The notes beneath the pieces were generated by a model. The model was given only the letters and a program-made list of their open reading frames with translations, was not told the DNA's origin and did no database searches. Made by a program: the position numbers and the translations under genes. 27,763 nt of DNA from Bacteroidota bacterium (lineage in GTDB: Bacteria > Bacteroidota > Bacteroidia > Flavobacteriales_F > PHOS-HE28): contig CAUJFM010000344.1 in assembly GCA_963169595.1 (NCBI GenBank), positions 1 to 27,763 on the forward strand. Direction: 5' to 3'. The first letter of the stretch is position 1. Every line of letters starts with the position of its first letter. Below, piece after piece: positions 6,574 to 14,295 of this stretch.

Positions 6574-8361
6574 TCAGGCCCGTACGCCGATCACGAGGAT
6601 ATCATCCACCTGTTCGTGGGCGCCGCGCCACGCTCTGAACTCAGCGTGGATGCGTTCGCGCTGCACCTCCGTAGGCTCGCTGCTCACCTTGGCGAGGAGC
6701 TCGCGGAAGCGGCGGTAGAGGTATTTCTTGCCCTTGGGTCCGCCGAACTGGTCGGCATAACCATCGGAGAACACGTATACCATGTCGCCCTGCTCAAGCC
6801 GGATGCGGTGGTCCGTGAACGCGGTGCCATTGAGCTCAAAACTGCCAATCGCGTTCTTGTCCGGCGCGAACTGGAGCACCTCGCCGTTCCGCACCAGATA
6901 GAGCGGGCAGTTGGCGCCGGCGTATTCCAGGACCATGCGCGTGGGATCATAGCTGCACAGGGCCATGTCCATGCCATCCCGCACCAAGGCCTGCTCGCGG
7001 TCCTTGTGCAAAGCATCGAAAGCAATGCGGTTCAGCTCGCGCAGGACCTCCGATGGCTTGGAGCGCCCATGTTCCTTGACCGCCTGATTGAGCCCGTTGT
7101 AGCCAACCAGGCTCATGAAGGCACCCGGCACCCCGTGGCCCGTGCAATCCACTGCGGCGAACAGTACTTTGTCGTCCACCCGGTCGAACCAGTAGAAATC
7201 ACCGCTGACGATATCCTTGGGGCGGTAGTATACAAATGAGCTGGGCAGCAGCTCCCTGATGCGCTTCTCCGGAGGAAGGATGGATTCCTGCAGCCGTTTG
7301 GCGTACCGGATGCTGTCGGTGACATTATTATAAAGCTCCACCACCTTGCGGCTCTGGCGTTCCACCTCCTCTTTCTGCCGCACCACTTCCTCGGTACGCT
7401 CAAGCACTTTCATCTCCAGGATGCGTTCACGCTGCCCGAGCTCGTCGCGCATCTTCAGCAAGGCATGGCCCAGCATGTCCTCCTCACTGAGGGGGCGATA
7501 CTCGGCCTCAAAATTACCGGCCGCCACGGCGTGCGAGAACTCCGTGGTGCGGCGCAGTCCCTCCACCAATGAACTGAGCGCCACGGACATGTCCCCGATC
7601 TCATCATTGGTGGTCTGCACTTTGGTGCGGGGAATGATGCCCCGGCCCAGACTGAGGAGCATGTTCCGCAGCCGCTGTACTGGCCTTACGATGCCGCGGA
7701 TGATGAGCACGGCCACCACCACGCCGATCACCACCAGCGCCAGGCCCATGTACAGTACGAAGAACTTCAGGGAGTCGAAGCTCCGGATCATGCCTCCGCC
7801 CAGCTCCAGGCGCTTGCTCTCCTGCAGTTCGAGCAACTTGTCCAGGGCACCCAGCACGGAGGCCGTCTGCTTGTCCAGCGGTCCGCCCTCCTCGGCCAGG
7901 TCGTTGCGTTCCATGTGGACGAAGGGGTCCCGGTAACTTTCAAGGGAGGGAAGCAGGCTTTTGATGCGGTCGTGGGTGGCGAACACCGAGTCCATGCCTG
8001 CGGTGATCCGCGCCATGAGGGCCACCTCCTCCGGACCCCAATCCGCCATCAGCGTGTCGATGCGGTCCAGCAGTACGGGCAGCTCCTCATTGGTGATCCG
8101 CACCAGCTCGGTCTTCTCCGGAGCATCCGCCCGGCTCTCCAGCAGGGCCCAGTGCTTGATGAGCATGTGCGAGCTCACCATCAGGTTGCGCAGGCGAACG
8201 AGCGCATCCACGGACGGGGAGTACACCTCGTTGATCTGCGCGTTGATGTTGCGGCTGCGCTCCAGGGTGCGGTTGGTGAGCACCACCACGAGCGCCGCGA
8301 AGAAGATGAACAGACCGAAACCGAGTCCGATCTTGCGCCCGATGGTCAAACGCATTGCCAT
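6574..8361 (-). CDS. Membrane sensor phosphatase: 4-helix sensor, HAMP, SpoIIE/PP2C domain
   Basis: Protein of 595 aa. Membrane helices at about 10-29 and 199-221 enclose a ~170-residue, mostly helical periplasmic domain. A HAMP linker follows (222-275, with RPVQRLRNML and NDEIGDMSVAL), then a coiled coil with QRERILEMKVLERTEEVVRQ-like heptads. The SpoIIE-type serine/threonine phosphatase domain (about 380-595) shows RYAKRLQESILPPEK, YRPKDIVSGDFYWF, FAAVDCTGHGVPGAFMS (metal-binding Asp405), MALCSYDP, YAGANCPLYLV, YVFSDGYADQFGG and QVDDILVIGV. It would dephosphorylate a target protein, classically an anti-sigma antagonist, in response to a periplasmic signal. It is the last gene of a yfiR-like / TPR / phosphatase operon, 17 bp after the TPR gene. 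An alternative start is the ATG at 8355. Confidence 0.9.
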   Translation of the reverse strand: MAMRLTIGRKIGLGFGLFIFFAALVVVLTNRTLERSRNINAQINEVYSPSVDALVRLRNLMVSSHMLIKHWALLESRADAPEKTELVRITNEELPVLLDRIDTLMADWGPEEVALMARITAGMDSVFATHDRIKSLLPSLESYRDPFVHMERNDLAEEGGPLDKQTASVLGALDKLLELQESKRLELGGGMIRSFDSLKFFVLYMGLALVVIGVVVAVLIIRGIVRPVQRLRNMLLSLGRGIIPRTKVQTTNDEIGDMSVALSSLVEGLRRTTEFSHAVAAGNFEAEYRPLSEEDMLGHALLKMRDELGQRERILEMKVLERTEEVVRQKEEVERQSRKVVELYNNVTDSIRYAKRLQESILPPEKRIRELLPSSFVYYRPKDIVSGDFYWFDRVDDKVLFAAVDCTGHGVPGAFMSLVGYNGLNQAVKEHGRSKPSEVLRELNRIAFDALHKDREQALVRDGMDMALCSYDPTRMVLEYAGANCPLYLVRNGEVLQFAPDKNAIGSFELNGTAFTDHRIRLEQGDMVYVFSDGYADQFGGPKGKKYLYRRFRELLAKVSSEPTEVQRERIHAEFRAWRGAHEQVDDILVIGVRA

Positions 8362-8378
8362 GGTCGTGGTCCCGGACC

Positions 8379-9263
8379 TCAGTGCTGTGGCAGCAGTTCG
8401 AACAACTGCCTGAACTTGTCCGCGTTCTCCTGGTCCTGCAAGCTGTAGTAGATGCCCTCCAGGCCGAGCAGCGTCTCGCGGCGCGTGGGGTTCATCTCAT
8501 GGGCCTTGAGCATGTAGGGCAGCGCCTTCATGAAGAACTCCTTGCTCACCATCTGGATCATGGCCATCGTAGGGATGTCCACGTCGGCCGATATGGCCTG
8601 TATGTTATACACCCCACGGTTGTAGTACAGGGTGGCCAGGTTGTAGTTGGCGCCATAGTTACCGGGCTCCAGCTCAAGCACACGCATAAAGGCGTCCACC
8701 GCACGATCGAAGAGGACGGTATCGGTGCGGAAGGCATTGAACTGCTTGGTATGGACCGTGCCCAATGCATTGCCGAACTCCACCTCCTTCTCGGTGGTGC
8801 TGGCCTTGGGGTCCAGACGTAGGACCGCGTTCTTGTAGTTCGTGAACTGCTTCTGGGCGCGCTCGGTGTCCTGTGCGTTAAGGGCCTTGGCCGCATCATT
8901 GAAGCAGCTCCGCACCAGGAAGTCATAGGCCTGCGTGGCGTTGTCCTTGTAGGTGCCTGGCTGGTCATAGGCCATGCACGTGTAGAGGCTTTCCAACGCT
9001 TGTTGCCGGATCTCATCAGCCTGCGGCCCGGCCGCCATGCCCTTGAACAGGTCCTTGTAGATGAAACCGCGCAGCAACCAGGCCTCGGGGTTCTCCGCGT
9101 GCAGTTCCGAACGCACAGCGTGGTCCACCGCCTCGCGTGCACCGGCCAGATCACCGCTCTGGTATTTCCGAAGCACCTCGGCGAGCGGGTCCGGCTGTGC
9201 CCACGACACGGTGGTGAGCATGCTCAGCAGGAAGGCTATGAGGACACGCATCATCATGCTCAT
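8379..9263 (-). CDS. Exported TPR-like repeat protein
   Basis: Protein of 294 aa with an N-terminal signal peptide (MMMRVLIAFLLSMLTTVSWAQ) and an otherwise helical sequence. Tetratricopeptide-like units are visible around PLAEVLRKYQSGDLAGAREAV, PEAWLLRGFIYKDLF, AKALNAQDTERAQKQF, GNYGANYNLATLYYNRGVY and ALPYMLKAHEMNPTRRETLL. It is probably a periplasmic protein-interaction scaffold. Its ATG overlaps the stop codon of the YfiR-like gene (ATGA) and it precedes the sensor phosphatase by 17 bp, so the three products are likely made together. The partner is unknown; it could hand a signal to the periplasmic domain of the phosphatase. Confidence 0.8.
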   Translation of the reverse strand: MSMMMRVLIAFLLSMLTTVSWAQPDPLAEVLRKYQSGDLAGAREAVDHAVRSELHAENPEAWLLRGFIYKDLFKGMAAGPQADEIRQQALESLYTCMAYDQPGTYKDNATQAYDFLVRSCFNDAAKALNAQDTERAQKQFTNYKNAVLRLDPKASTTEKEVEFGNALGTVHTKQFNAFRTDTVLFDRAVDAFMRVLELEPGNYGANYNLATLYYNRGVYNIQAISADVDIPTMAMIQMVSKEFFMKALPYMLKAHEMNPTRRETLLGLEGIYYSLQDQENADKFRQLFELLPQH

Positions 9264-9811
9264 TCCTGCACCCGGTGGGCCAGGTTCTTCAAAGTGAGTC
9301 CAACGACCAGGCCATGCTTGCGTGCATTGGACATGCTCAGTTCATACTTCAGCAGGTTGTCCACCTTCACGAAATTGACCACCGCACCATCCTCCAACCC
9401 TCCATCATACTCGGTGATCACCAAGGTGGACTGCTCCTTCATCCGCTTGAAGATCTCCGGGGCGAGGGACAGCTCCGTGCGGCCGATGAACAGCATGTGG
9501 CACTTTTCCAGGTCAGCCGTGCGGGGTAGCTTCCTCACCTCGATGGGCTGCTTGCCGATGGTGCGGGTGGAGTATTGCTTGATGAGCTCCTGGTACAGAT
9601 TGGCCCCGCCTAGCACTCCGATCACGAAATTGCCATTGCGCATCGCCGGGTCCTTCCACTCCACCAGCTTGGCTATGTTGTAGAGGTAGTTCGCCTGCAG
9701 GATGGCCGTGGTATCCTTGTCGGCATCGCGTTGCACCGGCAGAGCCGCGCACAGCAGGGGGAGTAGCACCCAGAGGCGTACAACCCCAACGATGGCCTTT
9801 GTGCGGAGCAT
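9260..9811 (-). CDS. YfiR family (DUF4154) periplasmic protein
   Basis: Protein of 183 aa. After an N-terminal hydrophobic signal (LRTKAIVGVVRLWVLLPLLC) comes the family pattern: ANYLYNIAKLVEWKDP near the mature start, NGNFVIGVLGG, KQPIEVRKLP, CHMLFIGRTE, STLVITEYDGGLEDGAVVNF and VDNLLKYELSMSNARKHGL. In Pseudomonas, YfiR is a periplasmic repressor of the diguanylate cyclase YfiN. Here the downstream partner is a HAMP-SpoIIE phosphatase, so a similar inhibitory role on that sensor is plausible inference. The ATG at 9811 was chosen because it places the signal peptide at the N-terminus; the frame is open to 9910 but that part has no family features. It is divergent from an M28 peptidase, with 28 bp between starts. 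Confidence 0.8.
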   Translation of the reverse strand: MLRTKAIVGVVRLWVLLPLLCAALPVQRDADKDTTAILQANYLYNIAKLVEWKDPAMRNGNFVIGVLGGANLYQELIKQYSTRTIGKQPIEVRKLPRTADLEKCHMLFIGRTELSLAPEIFKRMKEQSTLVITEYDGGLEDGAVVNFVKVDNLLKYELSMSNARKHGLVVGLTLKNLAHRVQE

Positions 9812-9839
9812 AGCTTTACGGCCCCACCCTCCCATTCTC

Positions 9840-11324
9840 ATGCCGTTCACGGTCACTACAGGACAAAGTAGGCCCATCCATCGCTTGCCGTGGCTGCTGG
9901 TCCTGGCCATCTGTCAACACGTTCCTGTTCACCTGTCCGCACAGACAGCCCATGCCCGCGCATTCGACCAACATGTGCAGGAGGAGGCCATGGGCTACCG
10001 ATGGTTGTCCTGGAGCGTGGCGGCGATCGGTCACCGGCTCACGGGAAGCGACCAAGGGCGCCTGGCCGAGGCGGCTGCCGACAGTCTGTTCCGGCTCTCC
10101 GGGCTCCCTGTGGTGCAACGCTTCCCTTTCGAGGCACAGGCCTGGTCACGCGGACAGGTGAAGCTCACCGTGGGCGACGGAGCGGGCTTCCTGCACCTGC
10201 CAGCGGTGGCGTTGGCCAACACGCCATTGGATGCCCAGGTGGAGGCGCCGTTGATCGACGCCGGCAATGGACTGCCTGCCGATCTCGACCGTCTTGGCGA
10301 CCGTCTTGAAGGTCGGGTGGCGCTCATGAACATCGGCCTGGTGGGCGCTGCGGAAGGAACCCGGAACCTGCACCGCAGCGAAAAAGCGGCACTGGCCTTG
10401 AAAAAAGGGGCGGCCGCCATCCTGTTCGTCAACCAGGTGGAAGGGGGTGTTCTCCTGACCGGGACCGCCTCGATCGATGGGCGATTGATCCCCGTGCCCG
10501 CCGCCTGCATCTCCACGGAGGATGGCACACGCCTGCGTGAGCGATTGCAACACGGGGAGTCCCTCACCGCCCAATTGATGATGGCCAACCAGAGCCGCAT
10601 GGTCCAGGCCAGCAATGTGATCGCCGAGATCCCCGGCAGCAGCAGACCCGAGGAGGTCATTGTGGTGGGCGGCCATCTGGATAGCTGGGACCTGGCCACC
10701 GGGGCCACGGACAACGGCCTCGGTTCGTTCTCCATTCTCGACCTGGCCCGGGCCATGCACGCCATGCCGTTCCGGCCGGAACGCACGGTCAGGTTCGTGC
10801 TGTTCATGGGCGAGGAACAGGGCCTGCTGGGCTCACGTGCACTGGTGAAGCAGTATGCCTCCACCGGTGAACTGGAACGCATCGCCTGCATGATCAATCT
10901 GGACATGAGCGGACATCCCCAGGGATTCGGGGTGGGCGGCCCCGAAGGATGGGGCGCGCTGATCACCGGCCTCAGCACCGAGATCCGGCTGGTGGACAGC
11001 ACCGATTTCGCGGGGCGCAGCAGCGAGGAGATCTGGCTGCACAGCGACCACCAGCCCTTTCTGCTCGCCGGCGTGCCGGTCATCTATCCCCTGAGCGACC
11101 TCGGCAAGCACGTATATGGGTGCTACCACAGCAGCTGCGATGACATCCACCTGGTGGATCCGCAGGCGATGGTGAACAATGTGCGCTTCGTGGGCCAATT
11201 GATCTACGCCTTGGCCGCGCAGGATCGCCTGCCGGGACACTTCAGTGAAGCACAATTGCGGGAACGGCTCATCGCAGCCGGCCTGGAGGGGCCGCTACGC
11301 ATCGGCGGCGACTGGCCCTGGTGA
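9840..11324 (+). CDS. Secreted M28 zinc peptidase with PA domain (carboxypeptidase Q-like)
   Basis: Protein of 494 aa with a signal peptide (LPWLLVLAICQHVPVHLSAQ, mature from about residue 36). A protease-associated domain lies around 120-240 (LKKGAAAILFVNQVEGG). The M28 catalytic domain carries two-zinc ligands in GGHLDSWD (His279), TDNGLG (Asp291), MGEEQGLLGS (Glu325/Glu326), NLDMSGHP (Asp355) and CYHSSCDDIH (His430). HLDSWD and the overall layout resemble plasma glutamate carboxypeptidase / carboxypeptidase Q. It would trim peptides in the periplasm or outside the cell. The upstream frame is open from 9702 but overlaps the divergent yfiR-like gene, so the ATG at 9840 is preferred. TAGCTTTA at 9811-9818 is a weak candidate -7 element. 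Confidence 0.87.
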   Translation: MPFTVTTGQSRPIHRLPWLLVLAICQHVPVHLSAQTAHARAFDQHVQEEAMGYRWLSWSVAAIGHRLTGSDQGRLAEAAADSLFRLSGLPVVQRFPFEAQAWSRGQVKLTVGDGAGFLHLPAVALANTPLDAQVEAPLIDAGNGLPADLDRLGDRLEGRVALMNIGLVGAAEGTRNLHRSEKAALALKKGAAAILFVNQVEGGVLLTGTASIDGRLIPVPAACISTEDGTRLRERLQHGESLTAQLMMANQSRMVQASNVIAEIPGSSRPEEVIVVGGHLDSWDLATGATDNGLGSFSILDLARAMHAMPFRPERTVRFVLFMGEEQGLLGSRALVKQYASTGELERIACMINLDMSGHPQGFGVGGPEGWGALITGLSTEIRLVDSTDFAGRSSEEIWLHSDHQPFLLAGVPVIYPLSDLGKHVYGCYHSSCDDIHLVDPQAMVNNVRFVGQLIYALAAQDRLPGHFSEAQLRERLIAAGLEGPLRIGGDWPW

Positions 11325-11379
11325 GCCCGTTCACCCGCTGGACCGGCCTGTTCCGATCCGACCAGAAGACCGCTTGGGG

Positions 11380-11904
11380 TTACTTGCCGCCCTTGGCGTC
11401 GTTACCGCCTCCGGCCGCCTTCATGGCCTCCAGATCGCGGTCGAAGAGGTACAGACCACCCTTGTCGTTGCCGATCAGGTTCAGCTTGTCGATCAGGGTA
11501 CGGGCCAGCGCCTCCTCCTCGATCTGCTCGCCCACGTACCACTGCATGAAGTTGTGCGTGGTGTAGTCCTTCTCCTTCAGGCACAGGTCCACCACCCCGT
11601 TGATCTCGTTGGTCACCTTGGTCTCGTGGTCCAACAGGGCCTGGAACACATCGGTGATGGCCTTATAGTTGGTACCGGGCTGCTTGAGGGCCGGGATCAC
11701 GGCCTTTCCGCCGCGCTCGTTGATGAACTTCACGAGCTTCAGCATGTGCATGCGCTCCTCGTCGCTGTGGCGGTACAGAAAGGCCGCCGTACCGCTCAAC
11801 CCCTGGTTCTCCGCCCAGGAGGCCATGGCGAGGTAGGCTTGGCTGCTGCTGGCCTCCACGGCCACCTGGCCGTTCAAGGCCGCTTCGATCTTCTTGGAAA
11901 GCAT
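11380..11904 (-). CDS. ftnA: Non-heme ferritin
   Basis: Protein of 174 aa, typical of bacterial ferritin subunits that form 24-mers and store iron. Counting from this start, the ferroxidase ligands fall at the same numbers as in E. coli FtnA: Glu17, Glu50, His53 (DEERMHM), Glu94, Gln127 and Glu130 (VGEQIEEE). The frame is open 7 codons further up, but that stretch lies in the promoter, so ATG 11904 is preferred. The C-terminus is a short Gly/Ala/Lys tail. It lies downstream of pth on the same strand but has its own -7 element overlapping the gap, so separate regulation is likely. Confidence 0.94.
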   Translation of the reverse strand: MLSKKIEAALNGQVAVEASSSQAYLAMASWAENQGLSGTAAFLYRHSDEERMHMLKLVKFINERGGKAVIPALKQPGTNYKAITDVFQALLDHETKVTNEINGVVDLCLKEKDYTTHNFMQWYVGEQIEEEALARTLIDKLNLIGNDKGGLYLFDRDLEAMKAAGGGNDAKGGK

Positions 11905-11922
11905 GGATCCTGATTGTGGGGG

Positions 11923-11952
11923 CAAAGTTAGGCACCGCCTACCGGCGTTCAG
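11923..11952 (-). promoter_or_regulatory. Likely promoter of ferritin gene
   Basis: TAACTTTG on the minus strand (complement of 11923-11930) fits the TAnnTTTG -7 element. Nineteen bp upstream is CTG (complement of 11950-11952), a weak TTG match, overlapping the pth stop codon. Transcription would begin about 13 bases before the ATG at 11904. Confidence 0.6.
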
Positions 11953-12512
11953 CGCTTGTTGAAGTTGTTCATGGCCGAGGCCAGCCCCAGCAGTCCGAAC
12001 TGCAGGATGGCCTTGCCGGCCAGCTCCACGCGCTCGGGCAGCACCTTGCGCTCTGCCTCATTCCATGCACCCAGCACGTATTCGCTTTGGCGGCCCTTGG
12101 GGAAATCGCTGCCGATGCCGAAGCGCAACCGCGGGAACTCCTCCGTGCCGATCAGCTCGATGATGCTCGTGAGACCATTGTGGCCCCCGGCCCCGCCCTT
12201 CGCGCGCAAGCGGATGGCCCCAAAAGGTATGGCCAGGTCGTCGGTCACCACCAGCAAGCGGTCGGCGGGCACGTTCTCCTGGTCCATCCAATAGCGCACG
12301 GCCTTGCCGCTCAGGTTCATGAAGGTGCTGGGCTTGATCAGGATGAAGGTGCGGCCCTTGTGGCGCAGCTCCGCACGATCGCCGTAGCGGTCGGGCGCGA
12401 ACCGCACCTCGGCCGCAGCGGCCAGATGGTCCAGCACCTGGAACCCGATGTTGTGGCGGGTATCGGCGTATTCCGTCCCGGGATTACCCAGGCCAACGAT
12501 GAGGTACTTCAT
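11949..12512 (-). CDS. pth: Peptidyl-tRNA hydrolase
   Basis: Protein of 187 aa, standard length. It releases peptides from prematurely dropped peptidyl-tRNA and recycles the tRNA. Signature residues are present: GLGNPGTEYADTRHNIGF with Asn10 and catalytic His20, KPSTFMNLSGKAV, VTDDLAIPFG with the expected Asp, and GGAGGHNGLTSI with the conserved Asn. The ATG at 12512 gives the canonical MKYLIVGLGNPG start; an 11-codon upstream extension runs into a hairpin and is rejected. It follows rplY/ctc, a pairing seen in many bacteria, but a hairpin with T run separates them. Confidence 0.96.
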   Translation of the reverse strand: MKYLIVGLGNPGTEYADTRHNIGFQVLDHLAAAAEVRFAPDRYGDRAELRHKGRTFILIKPSTFMNLSGKAVRYWMDQENVPADRLLVVTDDLAIPFGAIRLRAKGGAGGHNGLTSIIELIGTEEFPRLRFGIGSDFPKGRQSEYVLGAWNEAERKVLPERVELAGKAILQFGLLGLASAMNNFNKR

Positions 12513-12520
12513 GTCCGGTG

Positions 12521-12556
12521 AAAATGGAACGGACCCGGCGTACACCGGGTCCGTTC
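12521..12556 (-). terminator. Hairpin with T run between rplY and pth
   Basis: Perfect 12-bp stem (12527-12538 with 12545-12556), loop CGTACA, followed on the minus strand by CATTTT. It lies 39 bp past the rplY stop and ends 9 bp before the pth ATG. It looks like an intrinsic terminator or attenuator for read-through from prs-rplY into pth. Confidence 0.65.
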
Positions 12557-12595
12557 AACTCCAAACAACAGCCGGGACCACGGAGGTCCGCTGCA

Positions 12596-13213
12596 TTACT
12601 TCTTGGCGGGGGCTGCTTTGGCCGGCGCGGCACCTTTGGCGGGGGCTGCGGCAGCTTCAGCGGCCTGCTCCTTCTTGGTCATCTTCACGGCCACCACCAC
12701 GTTGCTGGGGCGGTCAATGAAGGTGAGCCCGTCCACCTTCAGGTCGGCGATCTTCACGCTCTGGTTCACGTCCAGGTCGGCCACGTTCACCTCCAGGTGA
12801 CCGGGGAGCTTGCCGGGCAGGCCCTTCACGCGCACTTTGCGCATGGGCTGGCTCAGCTTTCCTCCCTTGCGCACACCGGCAGGCTGACCCACCAGGCGCA
12901 CGCTGAGCGTGGCGGCGGTCTCCTTGCTGGGATCCAGCAGCAGGAAGTCGATGTGCATCATGCGGTCGGTGAGGGGGTGGAACTGCTTCTCCTGCACCAT
13001 GGCCAGCGTCTTGTTGCCATCGATGTCGAGCTCCACGCCGTTGACCTCGGGGGTGAAGACCACCTTGCGAAGGGCGGCCTCATCCACGCTGAAGTGGACG
13101 GTGTTCTCACCGCCGTAGAGCACGCAAGGCACGCGTTTCTCCCGGCGCAGTTGGGCGGCATCCTTGGTGCCGACGGCTTTGCGGAGGGTACCGCTGAGCG
13201 CTACAGTGTTCAT
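12596..13213 (-). CDS. rplY: 50S ribosomal protein L25 / general stress protein CTC
   Basis: Protein of 205 aa, the long two-domain TL5/CTC form. The L25 domain occupies about 1-95 (AVGTKDAAQLRREKRVPCVLYGG, MHIDFLLLDPSKE). The C-terminal beta domain covers about 98-185 (LVGQPAGVRKGGKLSQPMRKVRVKGLPGKLP, with VNVADLDVNQSVKIADL). A low-complexity Ala/Lys/Pro tail follows (about 185-205). It binds 5S rRNA in the large subunit. It starts 13 bp after prs on the same strand, so the two are co-transcribed, a common arrangement linking nucleotide precursor synthesis and translation genes. Confidence 0.95.
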   Translation of the reverse strand: MNTVALSGTLRKAVGTKDAAQLRREKRVPCVLYGGENTVHFSVDEAALRKVVFTPEVNGVELDIDGNKTLAMVQEKQFHPLTDRMMHIDFLLLDPSKETAATLSVRLVGQPAGVRKGGKLSQPMRKVRVKGLPGKLPGHLEVNVADLDVNQSVKIADLKVDGLTFIDRPSNVVVAVKMTKKEQAAEAAAAPAKGAAPAKAAPAKK

Positions 13214-13226
13214 GGGTCTGGTTGTG

Positions 13227-14174
13227 TTAGGCGATGATGAAATGGCTGCTGATGCTCTCGTGGCTGCGCACGCGCTTGATCACGTCGGCGAACAGGCCTG
13301 CGACGGAGAGCTGCTTGATCTTGGTGGTCCCCGCCGACCGGGCCTTGTCCAGCGGGATGGTGTCGGTGACGATGAGCTCGGTGAGGGCGCTGCGCTCGAT
13401 GCGGTCGTAGGCATCGCCGCTGAGCACGGCATGCGTGCACATGGCACGGACGCTGAGCGCACCCTGGTCCATCATCATGTCGGCCGCCTTGGTGAGGGTG
13501 CCGGCGGTGTCGACCATGTCATCCACGAGCACCACGTTCTTGCCCTTGATGTCGCCGATCACGGTCATGCTCTCGATCTGGTTGGCCACTTTTCGCTGCT
13601 TGTAGCAGATGGCCATGTCGCAGCCCAGGTGCTTGCTGTAGGCGTTGGCCCGCTTGGTGCCGCCGGTATCGGGCGCGGCCATCACCAGGTCGGCGATGCC
13701 CAGTTCCTTGATGTGGGGCAGGAAGATGGTGCTGGCGAACAGGTGGTCCACCGGCACTTCGAAGAACCCTTGGATCTGGTCGGCGTGCAGGTCCATGGTC
13801 ATCACACGGTCCACACCGGCCGCGGTGAGCATGTTGGCCACGAGCTTGGCGCCGATGGACACGCGCGGCTTGTCCTTGCGGTCCTGGCGGGCGTAACCGA
13901 AGTAGGGCATCACCGCCACGATGCGCTTGGCGCTGGCGCGCTTGGCCGCATCCACCATCATCAGCAGCTCCAGCAGGTTGTCCGCCGGAGGGAAGGTGCT
14001 CTGCACAATGAAGACCAGCTCACCTCGCACGGTCTCCTCGAAACTGGGCTGGAACTCCCCGTCGCTGAAGCGGCTCACGGACACCTCGCCCAAGCGTTCA
14101 CCACTGGCCGCGGCGATCTTTTCGGCCAGGTAACGTGTGGCCGAACCGCTGAAGATCTTTGAACTTTCCTGCAT
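13227..14174 (-). CDS. prs: Ribose-phosphate pyrophosphokinase (PRPP synthetase)
   Basis: Protein of 315 aa, standard length. It makes PRPP from ribose 5-phosphate and ATP for nucleotide, histidine and tryptophan synthesis. Visible family marks: FSGSATRYLAEKIA, SRFSDGEFQPSFEE, DNLLELLMMVDAAKRASAKR, the ATP-flexible-loop region YFGYARQDRKDKPR, MDLHADQIQGFF, and the PRPP-binding loop VLVDDMVDTAGTL. It leads the prs-rplY unit and has a strong Bacteroidota promoter 24 bp upstream, giving a short untranslated leader. It is divergent from RNase R. Confidence 0.97.
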   Translation of the reverse strand: MQESSKIFSGSATRYLAEKIAAASGERLGEVSVSRFSDGEFQPSFEETVRGELVFIVQSTFPPADNLLELLMMVDAAKRASAKRIVAVMPYFGYARQDRKDKPRVSIGAKLVANMLTAAGVDRVMTMDLHADQIQGFFEVPVDHLFASTIFLPHIKELGIADLVMAAPDTGGTKRANAYSKHLGCDMAICYKQRKVANQIESMTVIGDIKGKNVVLVDDMVDTAGTLTKAADMMMDQGALSVRAMCTHAVLSGDAYDRIERSALTELIVTDTIPLDKARSAGTTKIKQLSVAGLFADVIKRVRSHESISSHFIIA

Positions 14175-14197
14175 GGGATGGTGCCGGAAACGGGCTG

Positions 14198-14227
14198 CAA
14201 ATGTAGTGATCTTCCGGTGGTTATCAA
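14198..14227 (-). promoter_or_regulatory. Promoter of prs
   Basis: On the minus strand TTG (complement of 14225-14227), exactly 19 bp, then TACATTTG (complement of 14198-14205), the same -7 octamer and spacing as the tRNA-Asn promoter. The TTG is part of the palindrome CAACACGTGTTG at 14225-14236. Confidence 0.8.
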
Positions 14228-14295
14228 CACGTGTTGGTGGAGGGTACCGCAGGCCTTCCGGTTAACTTGCGGGCGGTGCACTTGCGCCCCCCTCC

